DNA from: Amaranthus tricolor
Lineage: Eukaryota > Streptophyta > Magnoliopsida > Caryophyllales > Amaranthaceae
Length of the DNA: 64,000 bases
Direction of reading: 5' to 3'
Assembly (NCBI RefSeq): GCF_026212465.1
Contig: NC_080057.1
Coordinates: 21,596,147 to 21,660,146, forward strand
Both the position numbers and the translations under genes were made by a program. The notes beneath the pieces were generated by a model. The model was not told the DNA's origin, made no database searches, and was given only the letters and a program-made list of their open reading frames with translations. Shown here in pieces: positions 36,851-48,332 of this stretch (position 1 is the first letter of the stretch; each line of letters opens with the position of its first letter).

Positions 36851-37918
36851 TTTCGTTTAAGATGCTGTTTTTTGCACAACTTCAATGATTTCTACAGCCT
36901 GTTTGGATATATTTAATATATGATGGTATTGAGAGTTATTGTAGTATGTGTCTTATAGAAACAAAGCCATACCCGTAAATATTGATGTCCGTGGTAATGG
37001 AAAACATGTGTTCTTTGTAAAGTTCCATTCTCACCCTTTTGCTAGAGAATTTTGCAAACTCATTTCCGTTACCATATTTTTTATCAGCTGCCGAACAGGC
37101 TGCTAGTTTGTTTTGTAGCCTCCGTAAATGCGAATATGCGTTGTTGTAGTTCATCGGAAGTGAAATGTTTCGGATGTGCGCTTTTAATAGTGATTACTTT
37201 ATTCTGTATGAGAATATCTTAGACGCTGTAAATGCCCGACTGACTTGTAAGATTATGCCTTGTAGTTTGCCATTTTGGAGAATATTCAAATGATGCAAGC
37301 GTAAAATTTTGTATCTGCAAGATTATACAACGATGATTACTTTCTAACGTAATAACAATGGTTTTGTATCTCATCTCCATTTAATCCAACTTTTCGGGTT
37401 TTTGCAAAATAGCTTCTTGGATAATACGAGAAAAAAAGATGATTAAGTAGTTAAATTATTTAAATGCTAGTGTTTTATAGATTAGTTTGCTGAAATTTTA
37501 TGATAGCTAATTTATAACAAATTGTTTCCACTATTATTGTATTTAAAATTAGCTAGTCAAATCAGTTAATAAAATCAATAATATTAATTAGATATCAATT
37601 ATTTGCCAAACAAGTCTTTGTATGATTTGAGTCTTGTTGGAGATTAAAATTTGCCTTTTTTAATAATAAAAAGGAATAATTTTGAATTTCACCTTTATAG
37701 AATTCAAAATAATCATTATTTAGTGTGCACACATTTTTTGATAATTTTATGATTAATGGATAATAATTCCTTTACAATCAAAAGAAGCATTTTCATCTAA
37801 ATTGAAAACAATTTAGGAATTGACATTGATTGAGAATGCTCATGATTCTTTTTCACCTTTCATATCTCCTTTGTTCTCACAAAGGAGTGGAAGTATATTT
37901 TCTTCGATATTACTGATA
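36851..37918. other. MED8 3' UTR and flank
   Basis: The 3' UTR follows the MED8 stop, then AT-rich intergenic DNA. No further gene was recognised before the Stowaway-like element. Confidence 0.5.
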
Positions 37919-38012
37919 CTCCCTCTATCGTTCCTAAAGTCCATTTTAATCCGTCATAGTTTTATAATTTTAATAAATTTTATATCATGTATTTATTTAT
38001 TTGAAATAAATA

Positions 38013-38106
<94 letters not shown>

Positions 38107-38354
38107 AATAGATAAATGAATGCATAGAAATTAATTTTTTTTATCTCTATAAATAGTGGTAAATAGTGTATGACTAGTATTGCTATTGCATACCGTTAAA
38201 TATGAACATATCAATACGATATCAAGTTATTTATAACTTTTCTCTCTATATTCTTCATAATTTTTAACAATATAAAACATATATTATTATTTATTTATAT
38301 TATATATTACTATATACTATATTATTATATACTTGTAAAATGTGAAAGGGAGAG
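37919..38354. mobile_element. Stowaway-like miniature element, unit 1
   Basis: The ends ctccctctatcgttcc and (reverse complement) ctctccctttcac fit the CTCCCTC-type Stowaway terminus. TA dinucleotides flank both sides, as expected for Tc1/mariner insertion. An expanded (AT)n run fills the middle. Confidence 0.6.
38017..38102. repeat. (AT)n microsatellite, unit 1
   Basis: A perfect AT run of about 86 bases. The matching run in the second unit (about 59097-59158) is 24 bases shorter. Confidence 0.95.
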
Positions 38355-38559
38355 TAGTAAATTTTCCCTTAAAAGAGAATGGTAAAAAAAAAAAATTATT
38401 TTAGATCCTCTCCATTACTTTTTTCTACTGCTATTTTAACGTCTAATTTAGAATGAAAAAATAAAATGTCAAATTTCATTACCATTAAATCGTTACATTT
38501 GACATTATAATAATGGAGAGATCCTAACTCGAATAAAACACCCAATATCAAATTCCCCG

Positions 38560-38762
38560 ATTCAAAAGTCCGGTAGGGTTTACCCCCAATTCTTCATTAA
38601 CTATTCTGTTCTCTTCAGATAATCATCTCTTAGAGTATTAGTCTTTGGGCACAAATCTGAGCTGCCGTCGAATTGATTCTAAAGCGCGGTAGGGTTTACT
38701 CCCGATTCTAGTCACATAGTTGTGGTTGCTGCTGACTCCAAATCTCTGTTTTGGTGTAGAGG
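38560..38762 (+). promoter_or_regulatory. Probable 5'-UTR exon of the FAM32A-like gene, unit 1
   Basis: A less AT-rich block with two ggtagggttta words ends in a plausible donor (gtagag|gtacct). The coding exon has an acceptor (ctcttttag) at 40174, so the leader is probably split by an intron of about 1.4 kb. The transcription start is not defined. Confidence 0.4.
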
Positions 38763-39574
38763 TACCTTTTTTATTTGATTTAATATAAAACAATTAAGTT
38801 ATATTTTTTTAATCTGTAGGTTTTCTATTTAATCTAATTTTGATCATTATGCAGTGAAGTACGTCTTTTCTTTGTTATTAAAAATTAATTTTGTGGGTTT
38901 TCTTTTACTTTTAGTTTTCTCAATTTAACACCTGTTGAGATTTGAAATTTGTGAATTAATTATAGGAGGCCTTTGATTTGTTTTCGAATTGTGATTTGAT
39001 TAGTTGTTTGAAAAGTATTATATCTTGATTTGTTGATCAGGTCTCTTCTCCTTTCTCCTATTCATTGTAAATGAATCAGCGTAATTATTTACGAAAATTA
39101 CATTATCTTAGAATTCGTAATGGTGCTGATGTGAATCAGGTTTTTTTATTACTTGAAGCAAAATCAGGTTGTCTAGAATTTTTATTATCGGGTAGGATCC
39201 GTACAAGTGAAAGGAAGGGGAATAATCTTAAGTGTAGGAGACGATAATCAAACACTTGTGGCAAAGGTACAAAACAAAAACTTCAATCGCTAGGCTGACC
39301 CATTATTCTCATCTTTAGATTTGTATATGTTAATCGGTCTGAAAATTTGACGTTTTGATGGTTAAATTCATCATTTTTTGGATTAAGATTTACTCCAATT
39401 TTCTGTTCTAATGGATAGAGGAGAAAAAAGAGTAAGAATGATACTGAGCTCTCATTGTTATTCTTTTTTCTCCGACACTCTATCCTAATTCCTAACTTGA
39501 TCTTATTTATTTGTAGATTGAGCTTTTTAAGTTTAGACTTATTCAACTTGAAGGTGTCTATAATTGAAATTTTA

Positions 39575-39990
39575 CAAATTATTGTGTGAGACGATCTCAT
39601 CGTGAGAAACGCTACATATATGGGTTGAATAGCCCAATTAATACAATTATTAGCATATGGGCTCCTATCTTCACTCTTGCTGTTTGATTTGCATTCAAAC
39701 TTGCAATTTTGATATCCGTTTCATTATTAAGCTTGGACACAAGTATTGAGTCATTTTCAAATGAGACGGTCGTTCAATGAGGTCGTCTCTATTGGATTGA
39801 CCCTATATACTTTATTATTTTAAAATGATCACTTATAGCCTAAAAGTGATCACTTACAGTTTTAAAATGACTACTTATTTAGTCTTAGAGTGTTCATTTT
39901 TAACCTTAATGTGATCAATTAGATTATTGGGCTTATTATATAGGCTTACCTCATTGTGAGACGGTCTAGACGGTCTCATGCAAGACATTC
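39575..39990. mobile_element. GAGACGGTCT-bounded element, unit 1
   Basis: Both ends carry near-palindromic words: gtgagacgatctcatcg on the left, gtgagacggtctagacggtc on the right. The interior has short imperfect tandem repeats around tgatcactta(t/c)a at 39825-39930. It lies in the probable leader intron of the FAM32A-like gene. A related set of motifs occurs at 45070-45420. Family unknown; a miniature transposon is likely. Confidence 0.45.
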
Positions 39991-40180
39991 TGGTCATTCT
40001 TTTATGTTGTTTGCATTAGTGGGATTTTGTCTATGTGAAAGGTATGAGCAAATGGCCTTGTTTCCATATCTATCTTGGCTCAGTGAAAGTAATTTCATTA
40101 ACAGAAAATGTGTTGGTTTATTTATTCATGTAAATGCTGGGATTTTGTTTATGATATTTGGTTGTTCTCTTTTAGATAAG

Positions 40181-40703
40181 ATGTCAGCATATGACCATGT
40201 TGTTAGTGGTAAGCTGAAACTGAAAGGAAAAGCATTGGATGTAAAAACCGGTGGCATAAAAAAGAAGAAGAAGAAGCAAAAGAAACAACATGAGGAGGTT
40301 TCAGAAATAAAACAAGATGCCAATTTAGATGGTTAGTTTCCGATCTTCATTCTACGCAGTTAATACCGCAACATTCCGTTCATCCAACGCCATAAAAAAT
40401 TATTCGCAGATTCCATATCCTCATATGACTTTTTGTGCAGATGGGAATGCAGAATTATCAGTTGTTACCAACGAAGACGATAACAATGAATCAGACAAGT
40501 CAACCCGAAAAGACAAGGCCCTAAACTTTGCTGATCATTTAACCCCAGCAGAAAAACGATATATCGAGCAGAGAGAGCAGCTTGATGTCCACAAGTATGC
40601 AAAAATGTCCAAGAATTCTCATCGTGACCGTCTAGACGACTTCAATCAGTATCTAGCCAATTTGAGTGAGCATTATGACATACCTAAAGTTGGCCCTGGC
40701 TAA
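40181..40703 (+). CDS. FAM32A-like: FAM32A-like small nuclear protein, copy 1
   Basis: Two coding exons, 40181-40331 and 40441-40703 (stop TAA), join in frame to give 137 residues. The N-terminus (MSAYDHVVSGKLKLKGKALD) and a lysine tract GIKKKKKKQKK are followed by an acidic linker. Then comes the conserved C-terminal part with LTPAEKRYIEQREQ, HRDRLDDFNQYLANLSEHYD and the ending IPKVGPG. This matches the FAM32A family; the human protein is about 112 residues. In animals FAM32A is a nuclear protein tied to late spliceosomes and cell growth; the plant role is not established. The lysine tract is a likely nuclear signal. The start is the first ATG after the inferred acceptor and matches the family N-terminus. 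Confidence 0.9.
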
Positions 40704-41392
40704 ATCTTCTCAAGATGTTTAATGCACTTTCATGTCGAGTTCTTGTACATTAGGTAGTTCATTGTTTTGCGATTTCTGATTTCTTGGGTATGTTTCTACT
40801 GAGCATTCCTCGAACAGCTTCTGTAATCAGAGCTTGTAGTATTGTGTACCAAACCTTCACTTGTTTGAGAATTACTGTCTGTATTTCATTCGATTTTCGA
40901 CTGCACATTCCTGTAATCAGAGCTTGTAGCCATGTAGTATTTTCATTCGATTTTAGAGTAAAAAATGTAAGATTTTATTTGCATTGTCAAGGGTGAATAT
41001 ATACATATTGAAGAGGCGTTCAAAACAGACCTAAAGATTTGATATTTACCCGGTCTTGTAATCGAATTCGACTTGACCCTACTTCAAAAATAAATGTAAA
41101 ACTATGTAAAAAATCAATGTGAACACAAGATCTGATTTTTCACTGATTCAAAATACATAATCCGAAATCAACCCGATGATCCGAAGGAACAACTCTACTC
41201 AAATAAATTATCTTTGGGTGAAATTTTAGTTTCAAGACTTCATTTATCTCTTCTTATTAACTATTGGTCTTTCACCATTTTACAATCCTTTTTTGCTTAT
41301 GGAAGGAAAATTATATTGAGCATAACTAGAAGAGTAATTCTTTTTTAATTTTTCAATTTTGCTTAGTTCTTATTACTAGGGGAATAAATAAA
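40704..41392. other. FAM32A-like 3' UTR and flank
   Basis: The 3' region holds a small direct repeat (cctgtaatcagagcttgtag, near 40910, echoing ctgtaatcagagcttgtagt near 40820). No other gene is recognised. Confidence 0.45.
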
Positions 41393-41888
41393 AGGAAATT
41401 TTACATGGTAGTATCGAACTATTATGAAACATTAACGGTAGCATTTTTGTTTTATTTTTTCACATGGTAGCATCTAATTTATGCTTCATCTAAATGCGGT
41501 AACATTTTCTGTTAAATTCTTGTCAATTTTTGTTTAATTCACCATTTTGACGATTTTACCCTCATTAAGTGTTGGCTCTTGTCTTTATAATTTGCTTTAA
41601 ACATTTGAGAGCGTTGATAAATTAAACGGTGAATAAAATGTCAAAATGGTGAATTAAACATTTGAGAGCATAAAAATGGTTTAGGGAAAATTATAAAGAC
41701 AACAACCAACACTTAATAAGGGTAGAAACATTGAAATGGTGAATTAAACGGAAATTGACAAGAATTTAACAAAAAATGCTACGGCAGTTAGATAAGGCAT
41801 AAACTGGATGCTACCAAGTGGAAAAATTTTACAAAATTGTTATTAGTGGCGTTTCATGAAAGTTCGATGCTATCATGTGGAATTTCAC
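41393..41888. mobile_element. Mutator-type foldback element, small copy, unit 1
   Basis: The arms are long inverted repeats (about 200 bases each) with motifs catggtagcatc, gcggtaac and attaaacgg. A perfect 9-base duplication, ataaataaa, flanks it (41384-41392 and 41889-41897), the size left by Mutator-like elements. It is 496 bases long and has no coding capacity. It shares arm sequence with the larger element at 44059-45026. Confidence 0.8.
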
Positions 41889-41897
41889 ATAAATAAA

Positions 41898-42860
41898 TTT
41901 GAGCATAACTAATTTGTATTTTGGATAAATCCTACTCTTTTTTTTCTCTAAATTAGCAATAATTTTTCATTTTAGTTCGTTTTGTTGATTTTATATTCTT
42001 TCTTTTTTTTGACAAATGTTCTAATTTTTTCTTTTAATCTCGTCCACAAATTTATTTTCTTTTCAATTTAACCGTTTATTTTTATCATCTACTAATATCT
42101 TTTTGTCGTATCACCAACTAAATTACTCTTTTCGAGACTCACACTTATCTTGATTAGGATTAATATCATATTCTCTCTTATTCACTATTATTGTCTCATT
42201 TGGTTTTTTGATACAATTCATATCACTCTTGATTTGTATAAGTTGAAACATAGGGTCAAATGAGATCTTGTTTGATTTATCTCAATGTAAATTTTACTAA
42301 CATTAACATTTTATAATTTTTAATTAAACACAATTTGAAATATTTATGATTCAATATATGCATTGACAAACGTACAAAAACCAAATAAGATAATATTAGT
42401 AAATAGGAGAAAGCAAAATATATAAAAATCATAAACAATCATATTCATGTCTATCAAATTATAAATAAATCTTTTCTCTTTTTTTATCCAAATTTACATC
42501 ATATCAATCACATTAAACTGTTGTAAGTTCATCATTGTGAGGACCAAAATAAAGAAATGAATACTATTCTTTATAATTAAAACTTAATTGATAGTTAATT
42601 ACAAATTTTAAGCAATAAATTTTATCATATGGGTCAATTTCTAATTGACCATTTTAATAATTTAACTGTACATGATTACCTTCACTAAGAAGGTCTAATT
42701 TGAAAATTTGTGTTTTTTTTTAATTAACTACGTAATTAACGGATTGTAAGCTTATTGTTTTGAAAAATGATTTAATTTTGAAAACTATTATATCTTATAT
42801 ATCACATTAAATAAAATTATTTATGAGAAAACTATTATATCTTTTGGATTCATTTTGGTT
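41898..42860. other. AT-rich intergenic DNA
   Basis: No coding block, terminal repeat or RNA gene was recognised; long T-rich runs dominate. Confidence 0.45.
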
Positions 42861-42868
42861 TTGTTTTT

Positions 42869-44058
42869 CTATGTAAAACAAAGACAACCAAAAGCTCTTA
42901 GCATATTATAATTTGCCATAGCACCATACATGATTTCATGAGGAACTCTTTTATTTATAGTTTGTAAAGGCATTCTATTTATTATGTACACTGCACACAT
43001 TGGACTATCAGCCCAGAATTGTATTGGCAATTTTGATTGGAACCACAAGGCTCTAGTCACTTCCAGCAAAAGTCTATGCTTGCGTTTCACTACTCCATGT
43101 TGTTGAGGGGTAGCAACACAAGTAGTGTGGACAGCAATGCCTTTTTATTTATAGAACAACAAAGTATCTCCTTTATAGAGTTCATCAGCATCATCAACTC
43201 TTACACTTTAATTTTCTTGTTGAATTGTCTAAGCACTAATGCATAGAATTGTTTAAAATGTGTCAAAAATTATGACTTTTCTTGGACAAAAATCTCCCAA
43301 GTAAATATTGAGTAATCATCTACAATGGTGATGAAACTCTTGAATTTATTCTTCAACTTTCTTCACTTCTAGGAAATGGGTCCCTAGCCTTCTTGGCTAG
43401 AGGACAAATAGTGCAAAAACAATCTTTATGAATAGCTTTGAGCTTAAGATTTAGAAACAAAAAATACAATTGTTGAAAAGGTAAGTGCCCCATTCTTAGA
43501 TGCCAAAGTCTTGCATCATTGCATTTAGAAATCTCATTATTGGAGGCTACTACTGTGTATGGGTTGATACCAGCTGCTGCTGCTGTTTAATTATGGTTGC
43601 TATGACTAACTGCTCTACTTGAGCATTGACTATCTATGGAATTTTGGAGAATATAAAGAGCATGTTGAGTCCTACCAAGAAGCAAAGGCTTCCTCATCAA
43701 AGATTTCCGAATAAAACACCCATTAGTACCAAACATAATGTGAGTTAAAGTCTTTGACAAGCTTACTGACAGAAATGAGGTTAAAACAAAATTTAGGCAC
43801 ATATACATTTTTAAGCACAATGCCATTAAGTAGGTTCATAGTCCCTACAATTTCAACCTTCACCTGAGTTCTATCAGGTATGGTTATGAGGTGAGGTTTC
43901 CCTTCTACCCTTACACGCTTAGCAAACAATTGCAACTTTGAACAAATATAATCAGTAGCTCCACTATCAACTATCCACTTTTCATTGTTTTGAACATTGA
44001 AACAAAACTTACCAGCAAGATGTGCTGAAGTGTTGATTGAGGGCTCTTTTAAATTATA
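42869..44058 (-). mobile_element. Ty1/copia retrotransposon remnant, unit 1
   Basis: The minus strand encodes a copia protease motif (WIVDSGATDYIC) near 43950, followed by a region ending CFNLISVSKLVKDF. Further on is an integrase part (FWADSPMCAVYIINRMP and LRAFGCLCF) at 43090-42869. Protease before integrase fits Ty1/copia. The frame is broken between them, and reverse transcriptase and LTRs are missing. The upstream side is cut by the Mutator-type insertion at 44059; about 20 more bases of the same frame continue past 45036. Confidence 0.8.
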
Positions 44059-45026
44059 GGGAAATTCCACATGGTAGCATCCAATTTTCATGAAATGTCA
44101 GTGGTAACACTTTTTTAAGAAAATTCCACATGGTAGCATCCAGTTTATGCACAAACTAATTGCCGTAGTATTTTCCGTTAAGTTCTTGTTAAATTCCGTT
44201 TAATTCATCATTTTGTAAGTTTTTTCCACATGTTAGCATCCAGTTTTTGTTTAATTCACAATTTTCCATAATTGTAATAATTTTGTTTTCATTCAAATTG
44301 TTGACATTATAAAGTTCAAAAGGTAAGTAGCCAAGCACTAATACTAATACATGTTTACTTCAAGCAAAATTAGAGGTAATTCTAATAATAAAAGCAAGTA
44401 TTTTTCTACTAAAAAAGATTTGCTACAAAAAAATTACCTATTTATTTATCTTTTTCTTTACAATTTATGAAAAAAAAATATATATAAACCAATATTACAA
44501 AAAGCTAATGATTAACGCCGTTAACAAACAGGAATATGGCAAGTAGGATTTGGTGTTGATGGAGACAATGGGGAACCAGTGTTTATAACCTCTAACAAAA
44601 TCTTAGCCTTTTGTTGCATCCACTTGTGCACCATTTTATTATTATTAGAATTATCTCTAATTTTGCTTGAAGTAAATATGTATTAGTATTAGTGCTTGGC
44701 TACTTACCTTTTGAACTTTATAATGCCAACAATTTGAATGAAAACAAAACTATTACAATATTTATGGGCGTTAATGAATTAAACGATGAAATAAACATTA
44801 AATTGGTGAATTAAACGTTAAAATTGTGAATTAAACAAAAACTGGATGCTACCATGTGGACAAAACTTACAAAATGATGAATTAAACGGAATTTAACAAG
44901 AACTTAACGGAAAATGCTACGGCAATTAGTTTGTGCATAAACTAGATGCTACAATGTGGAATTTTCTTTAAAAAGTACTACTACTAGTATTTCATGAAAA
45001 CTGGATGTTATCACGTGGAATTTCCC
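44059..45026. mobile_element. Mutator-type foldback element, larger copy with inner cargo
   Basis: The ends gggaaattccacatggtagc and (reverse complement) gggaaattccacgtgataac are inverted, and a perfect 9-base duplication, taaattata, flanks them (44050-44058 and 45027-45035). The inverted arms run to about 44396 and from about 44640. The central part (about 44400-44640) is not part of the arms and includes a short coding-like stretch. It is inserted in the copia remnant, so it is younger than that element. Confidence 0.85.
44520..44650 (-). other. Possible captured coding fragment inside the Mutator-type element
   Basis: The minus strand is open for about 45 codons, including MVHKWMQQKAKILLEV and then NTGSPLSPSTPNP, ending in a stop at about 44521. 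Its composition is more balanced than the AT-rich arms. It may be a piece of a host gene picked up by the element, or copia gag sequence. The source was not recognised. Confidence 0.4.
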
Positions 45027-45069
45027 TAAATTATATTGTGTTTTGTCATCCTACAAAGTAAAAACGCAA

Positions 45070-45560
45070 ATTTGTGTGAGAGACGGTCTCTAATTAGGAT
45101 GACCTAAAAAGGAAAATATTGATTAAGTTTTTTGGTAGACATTAAGAATATTGTAAGTAGACATTTACAATGTAAGTACTTAAGTACTTACTGGGTGGGC
45201 ATTAAATATATTGTAGGTAGACATTAAAGATATTGTAAGTAGGCATTAAGAATATGGTAAGTAGGTTAGCAGGTTAAGTTTCTCGGTAGACATTGAGAAA
45301 ATTATAAGTAGGCATTATAAATACCTTTTCAGTGGGCATTAAATATATTGCAAGGATAATATAAGTGGACATTAAGGATATAGTAAGTGGACATTAATCA
45401 AGAGAGATCGGCTGAAGTAAAAATTTTCGTTAGTTCATTATTTTGATTCACCAAAATAAGATAGAAAATCACTCCTATTCTTTTTGGATTGATATGTGAG
45501 ACTATCCCACATTCTAACAATAAGACAGCCTATACAATCAACTCTTTTTTTTTTGAAAGA
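45070..45560 (+). repeat. Imperfect minisatellite with (a/g)gtag(a/g)cattaa units
   Basis: After a gtgtgagagacggtctct word, units of about 25 bases built on gtagacattaagaatattgtaa repeat imperfectly from about 45125 to 45410. A gtgagactatcccac word and aagacagcct follow near 45500. The layout recalls the element at 39575-39990 (GAGACGGTCT ends and an inner short-period array). Confidence 0.5.
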
Positions 45561-46041
45561 ATCAACTCATTTGACCATTTTAGAACTATAATTAACGACT
45601 CTAATCAATTTAAAATTATAAGTAATCAATTTAAAATTAAAGCTTACAAGATACTATTTTAAGCATGTAAATGTACATTTAGTCAACTTAATTAATAGAG
45701 ATGGACAGTTGGACACCATTCCCTTTGAGAATTTGTGATTTTGAAAAGTTTTATAAATAAAACTAATTTGTCTAGGGTTTTTTTATTTTAATTAATAATG
45801 TGTTTAATTTTAGGCGTATTGTTTTAAAAAAATGATAGAACTGTGAAAAATTTGTCTAAATCTCATCACAATAAATTAATAATTTTATTTCCAAAATGAA
45901 AATGAGAAAATCCCACCGCATTTCCTAAACAAACTACAAATTGGATTCTATAAATTAAACATAAACTGGATCTTAAAAGAATTAGCAAAGATCTAATTAA
46001 TTAAGAGAAATTTGATAAAAACCTATAATACAGTACTAATA

Positions 46042-46479
46042 ATGGCGTCTTCAAGTGAATTTTTGGTATCCATGGAAAGCAGTGGAATACAAGTAACATC
46101 TTGGGTAATGGAGGAGGAAGAGGAGGATGATACCTATGATTTGATAACTGTTCCCTTTTCTTATATCGATCGTCGAATCTCAGATGAAGAAATAGTTGCG
46201 GATTATTTTACGTTGGAAATTGACGATTGTTGTGGTACCAGTGATTCGGATTTACTCCTCATTCTGACGGATTCGTTCCAAAATTTTAATATTGTTGGAA
46301 AAGCTTGTGATTGTGCTGTCGAAGTGGTCGCTGAAAGTATTGAATTAATGCTGGAAGAAGTTTATATCCAAAACCCTAAATCACTTGCGATGAATGTAGA
46401 AATTGTAGTGTCGGCAACCCTAGGGGAACACGAACAACCTTATATATTTCAGAATGATCCCGATTCCCGTCGTCGATGA
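46042..46479 (+). CDS. Small acidic protein of unknown function
   Basis: A single-exon frame of 145 residues beginning MASSSEFLVSMESSG; an upstream ATG at 46012 would add ten residues of less likely composition. The protein is rich in Glu and Asp, with an EEEEEDD run near residue 27. A middle part has DSDLLLILTDSF and CDCAVEVVAESIELMLEE and is probably helical. The end is basic (DSRRR). It has no signal peptide, membrane span or metal-binding pattern, and I did not recognise a family. The frame is long for this AT-rich area and its base composition is more gene-like than its flanks. It lies inside duplication unit 1. Confidence 0.5.
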   Translation: MASSSEFLVSMESSGIQVTSWVMEEEEEDDTYDLITVPFSYIDRRISDEEIVADYFTLEIDDCCGTSDSDLLLILTDSFQNFNIVGKACDCAVEVVAESIELMLEEVYIQNPKSLAMNVEIVVSATLGEHEQPYIFQNDPDSRRR

Positions 46480-48332
46480 AGGATTCATTCGATTGGAAGA
46501 GAAAAGAGGTGTTGGATTAGCGAAGGAAAGTTGCCATTGTTTGAAGTCTTCTCATGCTCATCAGCCACCATTTCATTCCTTGGATTTTCGATACGCTTTT
46601 TTATTTTAGTAAAAATTTTTCAGAATAATCTCGCATTTATTACCATTTGTTATGAATAATATTAATTATTGATTATTTTTACATAATTCAACGCGGTTTT
46701 AGATATTTTAGGAGCCCTGAGCGAAAATTAAAATATAAATGTGTACGTTTCGATTTTTTTAAAATACCATTGGCACAAATTAATATTTTTCTAATTAAAC
46801 AAGACGATAATTTTATGCCTAAATCTAATGATTTTCTCTGAACTAGAAAAGACCAAACAATATTGGATAACCATTAAACCTAAAATAATTATTAAAAATT
46901 ATTAACATGAATCATATAATGACTTATGCGTATTACTCTTTCAAATAATAATAATAAGAAGAAGAAGAAGAAGAATACGTTTTAATATATAATTAAAAAG
47001 TGCATACATTAAAAAATTTGGGCCTTCAAAAAAAGGGGTCCTGAGTCGTCGCTCATGTAGCTCTTGCTACATAGTCGGCCCTGTCACATTTTAATCAATT
47101 ATTGTAGGTACCTAAAAAAGGAACAAGGTTAGACCAACGAAAAAGCATTAAGAGAAAAAAATGAGTGTAACAGCTAGTAAATACCTACGATAGCCGGTTA
47201 AAATGTGAAATAGAATGTTGTCAGCAAAAAACATATAAATATTGGATTATTTAGATATAATCAATAGTAAAGATTATTTACAGCAGATTGACAAATAGGT
47301 TGGTTTTATTATTATATTATTGTTATAATATTTATCGTTTATTCCTTCTATTTACAATATACTTTCAGTTTTTGATGCAGTTCTATAGTTATTCTGTTAT
47401 TTAGCAGTGCACTTTTTGGCTCTTAGTAGTTCCTCCCTTTCGTAATAACCCGTAAATTTGAATGGTAATATACCATTTATTTTCAATCTTGTTTCAGCAA
47501 ATTCGACTCATTAATAAGAAATAATATAGTCATATAAGATTTTGTTTTATTCTTCTTAATACTTACTTTTTTAATATGTAATTTTAATAATTTTTCGTTC
47601 AGTCAAAAATTAAAGATAATTAATATTAAAATACATATTGAAGTACATGAAAAAAATATAATAAAATATTGGGTAACGGATGAAGTATTTATGATGTACA
47701 AGTTTAGTGTTACTACCAATTTTCCTTGATGCACATGTCATACCACTCAATTCTTATTGTTTGTGGTGATGGGTAAGGTTGGAAAATTCTTTACAGATTA
47801 TATTTTAGCAAGTAGTGATATTTAAACTCTGTCACAACTATGATTCTTTAAAATTCTTATTCATTTTGAAGTATGAGTTTGCTTAGGATGCTCTATTTTT
47901 TAAGTTCATTTTCAATTTTTTTAAGTAGGAGTTAGGAACCCGCAGACTGGTGTGAGCCAGAGCCAGAGCCAGAGCCAGAGTGGGGACGAATTCAATATTC
48001 TTAACAATAGAAGTATAGAACTCGTGTTGTGTTGTCAAGTCTCCCATCATCTGGTTCACAATGGCTCAGACCATAACCAAACGACCTTTGAAAGAAATTC
48101 TTAATGGCCCGGTTACAACTTTGAGCTGGTCTCTTGTCCAAAATGATTTCACATTACAATCAATTGGAAAAAGCTTCTCAACAATGATGTTTTGAACGCT
48201 ATACGACTAAGGGACTTGTGGCTAACTTGCTTACAAATTACATAGACAATGTAGTTACCTATCGATTTTGTACAACAAATACGGTTTTTATGTCATATGT
48301 ATAAATTTACTCCGAGAATCAGAGCCCTCGTA
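46480..48332. other. Intergenic with a possible hAT remnant at 46700-47085
   Basis: The end near 47085, read on the minus strand, begins cagggccgactatgtagc, which resembles hAT-type termini. The other end (ggagccctgagcg, near 46711) is weaker. A GCCAGA-type hexamer is repeated four times near 47956-47978. No gene was seen. Confidence 0.3.

Noticed and set aside
37820..38104. Long frame ending in many Tyr-Ile repeats (and its duplicate at 58899)
   Set aside because: The repeat is translation of an (AT)n microsatellite inside a miniature transposon, not a protein.
39956..40336. 126-codon frame starting upstream of the FAM32A-like start
   Set aside because: The part before 40181 lies in a repeat and the inferred leader intron; family members start at MSAYDHVV, and an acceptor sits just before it.
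46970..46975. Possible CRISPR-like or phage-like arrays in the window
   Set aside because: The repeats seen are plant mini- and microsatellites or transposon palindromes, and nothing bacterial is present.
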